From Methylotenera_A sp040387095 (GTDB lineage Bacteria; Pseudomonadota; Gammaproteobacteria; Burkholderiales; Methylophilaceae): 34,903 nt of DNA. The stretch covers positions 1-34,903 of the forward strand of contig JAZKEJ010000086.1 of assembly GCA_040387095.1 (NCBI GenBank). Direction: 5' to 3'. The notes under the pieces were generated by a model, which did not search any database, was not told the DNA's origin, and saw only the letters and a program-made list of their open reading frames with translations. The translations under genes and the position numbers were made by a program. Positions 25,601-32,393 of the stretch are shown here, one piece after another (the stretch's first letter is position 1; every line of letters begins with the position of its first letter).

Positions 25601-26567
25601 TGCTTAGTTTAATATGCTGTGCAATTAAAGTGCGTGTGTTTTTAAACTTGCTCCACAACACATCGCCCGAAAGTTTTTTGGCGATAAATGGTGTGGCTTC
25701 ATTTTTGGTCATAACAGACAAATTGCTGATACCTGTGTTGGCCTGAACACTGCGAATGCTGTTGTTCGCAAAAGCCAGATTAAGCTTTGCATTTGCTAAG
25801 CCGCTTTGAATATCAATCGGATAATCCAGCCAAGGTCTAAATGCAGCCAGTTCTGTTCTAGAAAATTCAACATCTACATCGCCATGCCAGGTGTTTATGC
25901 GGCTTACATCCTTAGCAACAATACGTCCATTCAGTTTTATTTGCTGTGTCGTTCCAGCAGAAAGCAGGGAGGTTACTTCAAAAGTGTGTTCGGCTGATAA
26001 GCTGTTAATCAGCGGATTTGTTAATTTTAGATGCAGCTCGTTTAAAGATAATGCGGGCGCTTTGCGTAAATCATCCTGCCAGATAATTTGTGCATTGGTC
26101 ACTTCAATATTGCGCTGTTTTAATAACCAGTTAGCAAACTCAGGTTTTGATTCACTGGCTAAATCGATGCCCGCTAAATAGATGCTGCCGTCGGCATTGC
26201 GTCTTATAGTTAATGCAGGATTATGTATCAATAAGTGGGTTAACTTAGGTTGTAACAGTGGCACGCTCAGCCACGAAAAACTTGCTTCAACATTGTTTAG
26301 ATGTAATGCAACACGATTTTGTGCATCGTAAATATCAACATTCATCAGTGCGATGCGCGGGGAAATGGCATCCCAGCCTGTCACGATGTCGCCAATCGCT
26401 ACTTGTTGACCAATGGTTTGCGTTGCAAAAGCGGCAATATCGTCTTTATATCGGTCGATATTGGGAAAAATCACAAAGCGCAATACTAATGCCGCAATAA
26501 CAATCAGACCCAGCAAAAAAGCAAATAAATACAATACCCAGCGAATGGTCTTTTTAATTGCAATCAT
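22677..26567 (-). CDS. yhdP: YhdP-family AsmA-like envelope protein
   Basis: A 1296-residue protein anchored by one N-terminal span (about 8-34, IRWVLYLFAFLLGLIVIAALVLRFVIF), with the rest in the periplasm as a long beta-rich (DUF3971/AsmA-like) structure. It opens with NIDRYKDDIAAFATQTIGQQVAIGDIVTGWDAISPRIAL, typical of the TIGR02099 family. It ends with the conserved GGEAKVNGLLNWAGSP, LKVQPGVGRLLGLVTLQSLPRRLSLDFRDLFSDGFAFD and TEYVITGTWDNP. In E. coli YhdP, with TamB and YdbH, is needed to carry phospholipids to the outer membrane. Length matches (E. coli 1266). It is first in the yhdP-nit-tldD run. Confidence 0.95.
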   Translation of the reverse strand: MIAIKKTIRWVLYLFAFLLGLIVIAALVLRFVIFPNIDRYKDDIAAFATQTIGQQVAIGDIVTGWDAISPRIALMNVDIYDAQNRVALHLNNVEASFSWLSVPLLQPKLTHLLIHNPALTIRRNADGSIYLAGIDLASESKPEFANWLLKQRNIEVTNAQIIWQDDLRKAPALSLNELHLKLTNPLINSLSAEHTFEVTSLLSAGTTQQIKLNGRIVAKDVSRINTWHGDVDVEFSRTELAAFRPWLDYPIDIQSGLANAKLNLAFANNSIRSVQANTGISNLSVMTKNEATPFIAKKLSGDVLWSKFKNTRTLIAQHIKLSTNTGLNIKNGSITYVSSIKNNQPWIKTNIRLDQLDLATLKQITPHIKLPENVLVQLNGFEPVGVLHALSLNFEGSANKPERYQINTEFNQLGIQAFQNVPGFSGLTGEIQADQDGGEIILASQNATLDFKDILRWPIPASKLSGEVNWQIRQNNKVIKAEKLFISSPHITGTVNASYNLNNKGGYLDLTGQFNKGDAQYAPFYYPIILGETTLHWLDTSILAGQANDILLTVKGNLNDFPFVDSQNKPNNQLGLFKVTAKVSNALLEYGTDWPEIDRLNLDMLFEGKRMLLEAHSGRISGNKIIKSRAEIAQLDADWPILNIVSEAEGLVADGINFVNDSPVQQVTLGFTDNLKTAGRGNLQLTLDIPLQDAEQATYKGNYKVTNGTIFANAELGLPELSKINGHLIFNDKGLSANNISAEVLGGPAQFSLNTGADKVVKLVANGEINDAGIKTLSANALTSHITGSANWAGEITIRKPLVDYSFRSNLIGLNIDLPPPFNKSANEEILLNVDKKQTEVESDLITVNYGNLMSSIILRTLKDDQLVFDRGDIGINVAAVNPAQSGLSVHGQLQELNADEWLTLLNEQSPTEKTVNSKTGTKTDLSILAKADLAIQKLTIFDRSINALKVTAKPNATGLKMAIDAQEMLGDVEWQDEDNGKIIARLKRLSIPKTLTAPTVVDKTSPKKEFKKQLQTYPALDIVADNFELGTKKLGALALNAFENGEDWVIQKLNITNDDSALELQGNWHNWTRNPNTSLIVSLNTNNIGKTFKRFGQPDTIKGGEAKVNGLLNWAGSPHEFDMTRLDGRLTFEAKKGQVLKVQPGVGRLLGLVTLQSLPRRLSLDFRDLFSDGFAFDKISATAEIHNGVLRSDDFFMTGPAAEAKISGETNLKTETQNLKVSVVPHISDSLSLAALAGGPIVGAAAFVAQKILKDPFNKIASTEYVITGTWDNPIEVNSEKDDEKNSSNESPLTH

Positions 26568-26711
26568 TGTTTAATAATGTCGTTTCTGCGTGGTTTTCTA
26601 AGCGATTATGGATTAAAAGTTTGCATGGTTACTAAATTGTATCGTGGATTGGTTTTAAATATTAATCAGTACATTAACGCATTATTTTACTTGAATATCG
26701 GGTGAAAACCT

Positions 26712-26757
26712 GTAAACAAAACGTAAACTTGGTTTAACGGGATATTCCCATCATAAT
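26712..26757 (+). promoter_or_regulatory. Candidate promoter of the ABC-F gene with overlapping GTAAA pair
   Basis: TTGGTT (26729-26734) and CATAAT (26752-26757) are 17 bp apart, 71 bp before the ABC-F start. Just upstream, GTAAA occurs at 26712-26716 and 26723-26727 (N6 between), similar to a CpxR box. The remainder of the 260-bp divergent gap between yhdP and this gene (26568-26827) shows no gene and no other clear signal. Confidence 0.35.
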
Positions 26758-26827
26758 TTAGCTGAGATTGCTTTAGAATAATGCCTTTTCGTAAATTCGC
26801 TTTTATTGTAATTCAACTGGAATAGTA

Positions 26828-28555
26828 TTGATTCAATTCAGAGGTTTAAGTTTAACTCGTGGTGTAAAAGTGCTGATAGAAGCAGCAGCTTTTCAATTGC
26901 ATCCTGGTCATAAAGTGGGATTAATAGGCGCAAATGGCGCCGGTAAATCGTCTATTTTCGCGTTGCTGCGTGGCGAACTGCAGCAGGAAGTTGGCGATTT
27001 GGAAATTCCGCCCAACTGGGTGATTGCTCATGTGGCGCAAGAAACTCCCAGCTTGAATCTGGCCGCTTTGCAATTTACCCTGGAGGGTGATGCTGAGCTA
27101 ACCGAAGTAGAAGCNNNNNNNNNNNNNNNNNNNNNNNNNNNNNNNNNNNNNNNNNNNNNNNNNNNNNNNNNNNNNNNNNNNNNNNNNNNNNNNNNNNNNN
27201 NNNNNNNNNNNNNNCGTGACTATCGCGGAACGCTGCTATTGATTTCGCATGACCGCGACTTTCTGGATAATGTGATCGATAATGTTTTACACATCGAACA
27301 GCAACGCATTACCTTGTATCGCGGCGGTTATAGTGATTTTGAGCGCCAGCGTGCTGAAAAGCTGGCATTGCAACAAGCCATGCATGAAAAACAGCAGCGC
27401 AAAGTGGCGCATCTGCACAGTTATATTGACCGTTTTCGTGCGCAAGCGACCAAGGCACGCCAGGCACAAAGCCGTATTAAAGCCTTAGAACGCATGGAAA
27501 TGATTTCTGCTGCGCATATCGATTCACAATTCAGTTTTGAATTTAGAGCGCCGGTGTCTGCGCCAGATCCATTGCTGGTATTGGATGAAGTGAGTGCAGG
27601 TTATGCAGATAAACCCATACTTAGCCAAATAGTGATGGCGATTCGCCCGGGTGAACGTATCGGATTATTGGGTAAAAATGGCGCAGGTAAATCAACACTG
27701 ATTAAATTGCTTGCAGACGAGTTAAAACCTTTAAGCGGTAAACGCGTGACTGGTAAAGATTTGAATATCGGCTATTTTGCCCAACATCAATTAGAGCAAT
27801 TGCGCCCAAGCGAATCGCCGCTGCAACACATGCTGCGTCTGGATCCATCGACTAGAGAGCAAGAACATCTCAACTATTTGGGCGGTTTTGATTTCAAAGG
27901 CGACATGGCGAGAAGTAGCTGTGAGAACTTTTCTGGCGGCGAAAAATCACGTTTGGCTTTGGCTTTATTGATTTGGACGCGTCCTAATTTATTGTTGCTG
28001 GATGAGCCGACCAACCATCTAGATTTAGAAATGCGCCACGCTTTAACGCTGGCGTTGCAGGATTACCAAGGCGGCGTGATTCTGGTTTCGCACGATAGAG
28101 CCTTGCTGCGCGCCACTTGTGATAATTTTGTATTGGTTGCCGACGGTGCGGCAAACTCTTTTGATGGTGATCTGGACGATTATAAGAACTGGCTGGCAAC
28201 ATCAAAAAGCCTGGCGTCAAAAGCGCAAAACGACAGCTCGCTTAATGCTGAAACAACGCTTAAAAAAAATGACTACGCACAAAGTAAAGCAGAGCGCCAA
28301 GCCCGCATTTTGGCGCGCCGGCCTTTACTAAAAGAAACCGAAAAAATTGAAAAACAGCTTGAACAAATCGCTGTTGAAAAAGCCGCATTGGATATCAGAG
28401 CAGCCGATGTAGCGCTATACGATATCGCCAACAAAGCAGAGTTGCAAAACTTGCTGAAACGTCAGGCTGAGTTGACGGATTTAGTGGAAGATGCAGAAGT
28501 GCGCTGGTTGGAATTGCATGAACAATTGGAAGCTTTACCTGAAACCGCTCATTAA
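26828..28555 (+). CDS. ABC-F family ATPase, YheS-like (interrupted by an assembly gap)
   Basis: A duplicated-ATPase protein of the ABC-F group, which act on the ribosome rather than as transporters. The start is TTG (IQFRGLSLTRGVKVL), with TGGA 6 nt upstream. Domain one has Walker A GANGAGKSS; its signature and Walker B are lost in the N gap, and RDYRGTLLLISHDRDFLD resumes after it. The linker has LHSYIDRFRAQATKARQAQSRIKALERME. Domain two has Walker A GKNGAGKST, signature FSGGEKSR, Walker B LLLLDEPTNHLD and the switch His SHDRALLR. A coiled coil ends the protein. Alignment in mind with E. coli YheS (637 residues) is close throughout. The frame is the same on both sides of the Ns by chance. 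Confidence 0.93.
   Translation: MIQFRGLSLTRGVKVLIEAAAFQLHPGHKVGLIGANGAGKSSIFALLRGELQQEVGDLEIPPNWVIAHVAQETPSLNLAALQFTLEGDAELTEVEXXXXXXXXXXXXXXXXXXXXXXXXXXXXXXXXXXRDYRGTLLLISHDRDFLDNVIDNVLHIEQQRITLYRGGYSDFERQRAEKLALQQAMHEKQQRKVAHLHSYIDRFRAQATKARQAQSRIKALERMEMISAAHIDSQFSFEFRAPVSAPDPLLVLDEVSAGYADKPILSQIVMAIRPGERIGLLGKNGAGKSTLIKLLADELKPLSGKRVTGKDLNIGYFAQHQLEQLRPSESPLQHMLRLDPSTREQEHLNYLGGFDFKGDMARSSCENFSGGEKSRLALALLIWTRPNLLLLDEPTNHLDLEMRHALTLALQDYQGGVILVSHDRALLRATCDNFVLVADGAANSFDGDLDDYKNWLATSKSLASKAQNDSSLNAETTLKKNDYAQSKAERQARILARRPLLKETEKIEKQLEQIAVEKAALDIRAADVALYDIANKAELQNLLKRQAELTDLVEDAEVRWLELHEQLEALPETAH
27115..27214. other. Assembly gap of 100 Ns
   Basis: Exactly 100 undetermined bases inside the first ATPase domain of the ABC-F gene. 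Round-number Ns are usually placeholders. Comparison with E. coli YheS suggests about 95 residues (roughly 285-295 bp) are missing, not 33. All coordinates to the right may thus be about 190 bp short of reality. Confidence 0.9.
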
Positions 28556-28633
28556 TGATTTGGCGCTGCATTCATTAAAGATTAATTCAACACTTAACTA
28601 TCTAATTAATTGAAAAATACTAACTGAGAAATT

Positions 28634-29206
28634 ATGGACTATTCAAAACGATTAACCTTATTGCACGCGCTTTGTCTGGCCGATCATTTCAATGACGGCG
28701 GGAAACCGAATATTGATTTGGACGATTACAAGGCAGTCGATTCGGCACACTATCTAGCCAGCTATATTACTTTCAGCGCCATTCAAGCCGCGATGCGTCA
28801 ACCAGCGGACGAGCGGCATAATAATTTTGATATGCTGAGTGTGTATCAAGCTTATGCCATGTTGATTTTTGCATTTTTAACATTACCGCTGTCGCACGAA
28901 TTATCGGAAGCAGGTGAAGCTGCGCCTGATTTAACCGCTGCGCAAGTCATCATTGCGAAAACTTTGTTTGCTGGTATTAGCGACGCAGAATTGATCGAAA
29001 TTATCGAGTCGGGCTTTAGCAAATTCAAACTGATTGGCGATGCGGAAGCCGAACACTGGGCAGAATTTAGAGAGAACTTGGATAAGATTACGGTGAGTTT
29101 TGTGGTTGCCGGCACCGATGATGATAGCCCGCACAGCAAAGAAGAAGTGTTGCCCCTTTTTGGTCAATTATTAAGCCAATTATGCGAAGCTTTCGAGCGT
29201 GATTAA
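28634..29206 (+). CDS. Conserved hypothetical soluble protein, function unknown
   Basis: A 190-residue, acidic, mostly helical soluble protein with no signal peptide or membrane span. Sequence features are DYSKRLTLLHALCLADHFNDGG at the start, HYLASYITFSAIQAAMRQP, MLSVYQAYAMLIFAFLTLPLSHEL, a long helix around IIAKTLFAGISDAELIEIIESGFSKFKLIGD, and an acidic tail segment AGTDDDSPHSKEEVLPLF. I do not recognise the family. ATG at 28634 is preceded by GAGA. It lies 78 bp after the ABC-F gene on the same strand, so it may share its transcript, and a strong terminator follows it. Confidence 0.75.
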   Translation: MDYSKRLTLLHALCLADHFNDGGKPNIDLDDYKAVDSAHYLASYITFSAIQAAMRQPADERHNNFDMLSVYQAYAMLIFAFLTLPLSHELSEAGEAAPDLTAAQVIIAKTLFAGISDAELIEIIESGFSKFKLIGDAEAEHWAEFRENLDKITVSFVVAGTDDDSPHSKEEVLPLFGQLLSQLCEAFERD

Positions 29207-29222
29207 CCCTTAAAAATGCACG

Positions 29223-29257
29223 AAAAAAGCCTGCATAATTATCATGCAGGCTTTTTT
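29223..29257. terminator. Bidirectional intrinsic terminator
   Basis: A 14-bp perfect stem made of AAAAAAGCCTGCAT (29223-29236) and ATGCAGGCTTTTTT (29244-29257), with a 7-nt loop. It sits between the 190-residue protein gene and the convergent Spy-like gene and can terminate both. Confidence 0.92.
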
Positions 29258-29310
29258 ATTGTGATTAAAACGGTTAATTAACTATAAAATTTACATAACT
29301 ATATTTTTAT

Positions 29311-29859
29311 TTAGCTATTAACCGGTTTTGCTTCTGTTGCTTTTTTATGTTTAAAGCGCACAGATTCCTTCATGCCGTGGCCAAGGTGGTATCCTGACAT
29401 TTTTAATTCACGTGCTTTTTGACGCTGTTCAGGCGTTAACAATGCGTTAATTTTAGCCTGGGTAACCAAGCGACTCATGGTTTTATCTTTTTCCAATTTA
29501 GCCAATTGGTCGGTTAATTGCTGCGCTTTTGGCTCATCAAATTGATCTGCCTGTGAAAGTGTGCGCAGTTGTTTCATGGTTTCACGCTGTTGCTTGCGCT
29601 GTGCATATTTAGCAGGCGCCTGTTCATGCACAATCGCAAAAATTTTATCTTGTTGATCTTGCGTCAGCTTAAGCGCATGCAAGTGATGCGGAATACCAGT
29701 TTTCCCGCCCCAATTAGTGCTATGTTTATAGCTGTGGCCGTGGTTTGAATCGTGTTTATTGCAATGTTTACCTGTATCTGCATGGCTTAAAGCAGAAAAT
29801 GGCAAGGCAATAGCCAAAGTTGAAATCGCCAATAATTGTTTAATTGAGATATGTTTCAT
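29311..29859 (-). CDS. Spy/CpxP-family periplasmic protein, His-rich
   Basis: A 182-residue periplasmic protein. The signal peptide KHISIKQLLAISTLAIALPFSALSHA is followed by a His-rich stretch (KHCNKHDSNHGHSYKHS, later HHLHALK) and two LTxxQ motifs, LTQDQQ and LTPEQR, that define the Spy/CpxP group. Family members are chaperones or inhibitors of the Cpx sensor. AAAGGA (29867-29872 on the reverse strand) is 7 nt before the ATG. It is divergent from a CpxR/CpxA-like pair with CpxR-type sites between them, the same layout as cpxP-cpxRA in E. coli, so it probably serves as feedback element and stress chaperone. The His-rich part may bind metal. Confidence 0.85.
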   Translation of the reverse strand: MKHISIKQLLAISTLAIALPFSALSHADTGKHCNKHDSNHGHSYKHSTNWGGKTGIPHHLHALKLTQDQQDKIFAIVHEQAPAKYAQRKQQRETMKQLRTLSQADQFDEPKAQQLTDQLAKLEKDKTMSRLVTQAKINALLTPEQRQKARELKMSGYHLGHGMKESVRFKHKKATEAKPVNS

Positions 29860-29953
29860 TAGATGTTCCTTTATTCAATAACATTAAAAATGTCTGTTGT
29901 AGAAATCCTAATTTGTTGCCTTTTAGGATGTTGCCATTGTGCGGTGGCTAGTT

Positions 29954-29989
29954 GTAAAACGCTGTTAAGATAGTGTAAATCTGCGTAAA
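29954..29989. promoter_or_regulatory. Tandem CpxR-type binding sites
   Basis: A perfect box GTAAA-TCTGC-GTAAA lies at 29975-29989. Two further half-sites upstream are GTAAA (29954-29958) and GTTAA (29964-29968), separated by 5 bp. The four half-sites repeat at 10-11 bp, so on one face of the helix. The CpxR consensus is GTAAA-N5-GTAAA. They lie between the Spy-like gene and the cpxR-like gene, suitable to control both. Confidence 0.7.
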
Positions 29990-30004
29990 TGTAGGCGATT
30001 AAGC

Positions 30005-30033
30005 TTGTTGATGATTTATTGACTAGTTATGAT
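30005..30033 (+). promoter_or_regulatory. Candidate promoter of cpxR-cpxA
   Basis: TTGTTG (30005-30010) and TATGAT (30028-30033) are 17 bp apart; a start near 30040 leaves a leader of about 58 nt. The perfect CpxR box would be centred near -58, a suitable position for activation from upstream. Confidence 0.4.
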
Positions 30034-30097
30034 GCGTTAACACTGAGCGCACAAACAGTGACAAAGCGCAGATTAATCATGAAGATAAACAGAGATC

Positions 30098-30775
30098 ATG
30101 GATAAAATTTTACTGATAGATGATGACGTCGAGCTGGTTGAGATGCTCAAAGAGTATATAGAGCTTGAAGGTTTTACAGTTGATGTCGCACACAACGGCG
30201 AGGCTGGGTTAAAAATCTTGCAAGCCAATCATTATGATCTGGCTGTACTAGATGTGATGATGCCGATATTAAATGGTGTAGATACTTTGCGCCGTATCCG
30301 ACAAGCCAGCAATATGCCAGTTATCATGCTCACAGCAAAAGGCGATGATGCAGACCGTATAGTGGGTTTAGAGCTTGGTGCGGATGATTATGTGCCCAAA
30401 CCCTGTACGCCGCGCGAACTGGTTGCCCGTATCCGGGCGATTTTGCGCAGAGCAAAGCCACAAGTCAGCCATGCAAAAATATTGACGTTAAATGAGCTGA
30501 TTTTAATGCCTGAGCAACGACGTGTTGAATGGTCTGGGGCGCCGTTGATATTGACCAGCACGGAGTTTAATCTGCTGGAAGTGTTGGTGGAACGTGCAGG
30601 ACATGTGGTGAGTAAACAGATGTTATCTGAGCTGGCGCTTGGCAGGCCGATGGCAAAATTTGATCGCAATATTGACGTGCATATGAGCAGTGTGCGACAG
30701 AAATTGAGTATGGCGGCGGATGGAAAACAGTTGATACAAACTGTGTATAGGCAAGGTTATCAGTATTTAAAATAA
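30098..30775 (+). CDS. cpxR: Response regulator, CpxR-like (OmpR family)
   Basis: A 225-residue DNA-binding response regulator. The receiver domain has DDDVELVEMLKEYIELEGF with the acidic pocket (D8-D10), the phospho-acceptor D52 in LAVLDVMMPILNGVDTLRRIR, and K near 101 in DDYVPKPCTPRELVARI. The C-terminal OmpR-type winged helix has LTSTEFNLLEVLVERAGHVVSKQMLSELALGR and RNIDVHMSSVRQKLS, VYRQGYQYL. The YIELEGF and the winged-helix sequence are CpxR-like, and the Spy/CpxP neighbour and GTAAA boxes support it. It is followed by the sensor kinase with a 71-bp gap. Assignment to CpxR rather than another OmpR-type regulator (for example RstA) rests on context. Confidence 0.88.
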   Translation: MDKILLIDDDVELVEMLKEYIELEGFTVDVAHNGEAGLKILQANHYDLAVLDVMMPILNGVDTLRRIRQASNMPVIMLTAKGDDADRIVGLELGADDYVPKPCTPRELVARIRAILRRAKPQVSHAKILTLNELILMPEQRRVEWSGAPLILTSTEFNLLEVLVERAGHVVSKQMLSELALGRPMAKFDRNIDVHMSSVRQKLSMAADGKQLIQTVYRQGYQYLK

Positions 30776-30776
30776 T

Positions 30777-30793
30777 AAATTTCATTGAAATTT
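30777..30793. repeat. Short perfect inverted repeat between cpxR and cpxA
   Basis: AAATTTCA (30777-30784) and TGAAATTT (30786-30793) around one T, immediately after the cpxR stop codon. With only one base at the centre a full hairpin cannot close, so a protein site or chance is likelier than a terminator. Confidence 0.35.
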
Positions 30794-30846
30794 AAGTTTA
30801 AGTAAATCCAATATGCATAAAGTGCAAATAATCAAAATGAGCAATT

Positions 30847-32241
30847 ATGGGTAGACTGTACTGGAAGTTTTTCCTGTTTTTCTTTTTTGCGCAACTTACC
30901 GCCGTGCTGGTGGTGAGTCTGGCTATTGGTGTTGTAAATGATAAGCGTGAAAGAGAAAGGCGCTTAATTGACAGCGCACCAGGCGCTAGAACGATGGTTT
31001 TGGCCGCAGCAAGCACGCTAAAGATAAGTGGTATCGCTGCACTGGAATCATTACTGCAAACTTGGTTAACAGAACCAATGCCGCAACTGTTTGCGGTGAA
31101 TGAAGATGGTGTTGATTTACTCCAGCGCAAATTGCCAAAAGGGATTAACAAGGATTCATTGACGGCGTTAAGCGCTGATACTAACAGTCGCGCGATTCAA
31201 AAAATAACAGCAAATGACGGGCACGATTATTGGATATTTGTAGGGCCAAGAGCCAAACGTCCGCCGCCGACTTTTTTTAACGGAATCAGAATACAGCAAA
31301 ATTTCAGGTACTTATTTCCAATCATGCCACTCATTGTCGGTGTTTTTGTCAGTTTAATATTTGCTGCCATGCTGGCGTGGTATTTTTCCAAACCCATCAA
31401 GCAGTTAAGGTCTGCATTTGAAAGCGCAGCTGCTGGCAATTTAGACGCGCGCGTTGGCATGGTTATGCAGGGCAGGCGTGATGAATTAGCAGATTTAGGC
31501 AGTGCTTTCGATGTGATGGTAAGTCGTGTTAGCCAGTTAATTCAAAGCCAAACACACTTGATGCATCAGGTTTCGCATGAATTGCGTTCACCTTTAGCGC
31601 GTTTACAAATAGCGATTGGCTTAATTAAACAACAGTCAACGCAATCTGGTGCTGCACTTCAGGTGAATGAAAAGATTAATACTTCGCTGAACCGTATTGA
31701 AACCGAATCAGTCAGGATGGATCATCTTGTGGGTGAACTGTTAACATTGTCACGCTTGGAATCTGGTGTAACCGCGCTCCAAAAGGAACGAATCGATCTA
31801 AATGAGTTGCTACAAGAATTGGTAGAAGATGCTAATTTTGAAGGCACCGCCAATAATGTAAAAGTGGTGTATGCGCAAACTGCCAATATTTTTGTAGAAG
31901 CTCAAGCTGATCTATTGCAGCGTGCAATCGATAATATTATCCGTAATGCCGTTAAATACACATCTGCCAATACAACAGTCATGTTGAATACAATTATTGA
32001 TAGCGCCAGCAAAAAAGTAACCTTAACAGTTGAGGATGCTGGCGCTGGCGTGACAGAAAATGAGTTGGAAGCTATTTTTAAACCTTTTTATCGTGCAAAT
32101 ACTGCCGAAGCAGCACACGGTTATGGCTTAGGATTGGCAATTGCAAAACAAATCATCGAATCGCATGCTGGCATGGTGACTGCTGCAAATATAGCTAATG
32201 CTGGTTTGCAGGTAAAAATTGTATTGCCAGTGATTGAGTAA
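30847..32241 (+). CDS. cpxA: Sensor histidine kinase, CpxA-like
   Basis: A 464-residue inner-membrane kinase. The first span (about 3-28, FFLFFFFAQLTAVLVVSLAIGVV) leads into a periplasmic sensor domain of about 125 residues. The second span (LFPIMPLIVGVFVSLIFAAMLAWYF) is followed by HAMP (SKPIKQLRSAFESAAAGNLDARVG). The HisKA domain has H244 in HQVSHELRSPLARLQIAIGL. The ATPase domain has the N box RAIDNIIRNAVKYT (about 362), G1 DAGAGV, F box FKPFYR and G2 HGYGLGLAIAKQI. It is paired with the cpxR-like gene 71 bp upstream. In E. coli CpxA senses envelope misfolding and is restrained by CpxP; the divergent Spy/CpxP-like protein may play that part here. Confidence 0.88.
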   Translation: MGRLYWKFFLFFFFAQLTAVLVVSLAIGVVNDKRERERRLIDSAPGARTMVLAAASTLKISGIAALESLLQTWLTEPMPQLFAVNEDGVDLLQRKLPKGINKDSLTALSADTNSRAIQKITANDGHDYWIFVGPRAKRPPPTFFNGIRIQQNFRYLFPIMPLIVGVFVSLIFAAMLAWYFSKPIKQLRSAFESAAAGNLDARVGMVMQGRRDELADLGSAFDVMVSRVSQLIQSQTHLMHQVSHELRSPLARLQIAIGLIKQQSTQSGAALQVNEKINTSLNRIETESVRMDHLVGELLTLSRLESGVTALQKERIDLNELLQELVEDANFEGTANNVKVVYAQTANIFVEAQADLLQRAIDNIIRNAVKYTSANTTVMLNTIIDSASKKVTLTVEDAGAGVTENELEAIFKPFYRANTAEAAHGYGLGLAIAKQIIESHAGMVTAANIANAGLQVKIVLPVIE

Positions 32242-32272
32242 AATCTTTATGGGTGAAATTAAGTCATTTAAT

Positions 32273-32300
32273 TTGACGATGCAAATCTAAACCGTATGAA
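32273..32300 (+). promoter_or_regulatory. Candidate promoter of the alpha/beta hydrolase gene
   Basis: TTGACG (32273-32278) and TATGAA (32295-32300) with a 16-bp spacer, leaving a leader of about 87 nt. The -35 matches five of six bases. Confidence 0.4.
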
Positions 32301-32393
32301 TAAGCGTATAACAAAAAGATGTACTAAAAATACCGTCACAGAAACTAAGTGCGGTAGACTTGTGCGCGAAAACCCACATTTAGTCTAATTTAT

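Noticed and set aside
22699..26500. Many rightward frames of 63-127 residues opposite yhdP
   Set aside because: Shadows of the long yhdP gene; no ribosome sites or recognisable domains.
27984..28331. Short frames inside the ABC-F gene on both strands
   Set aside because: They overlap Walker B and switch regions of the second ATPase domain, which is certainly coding.
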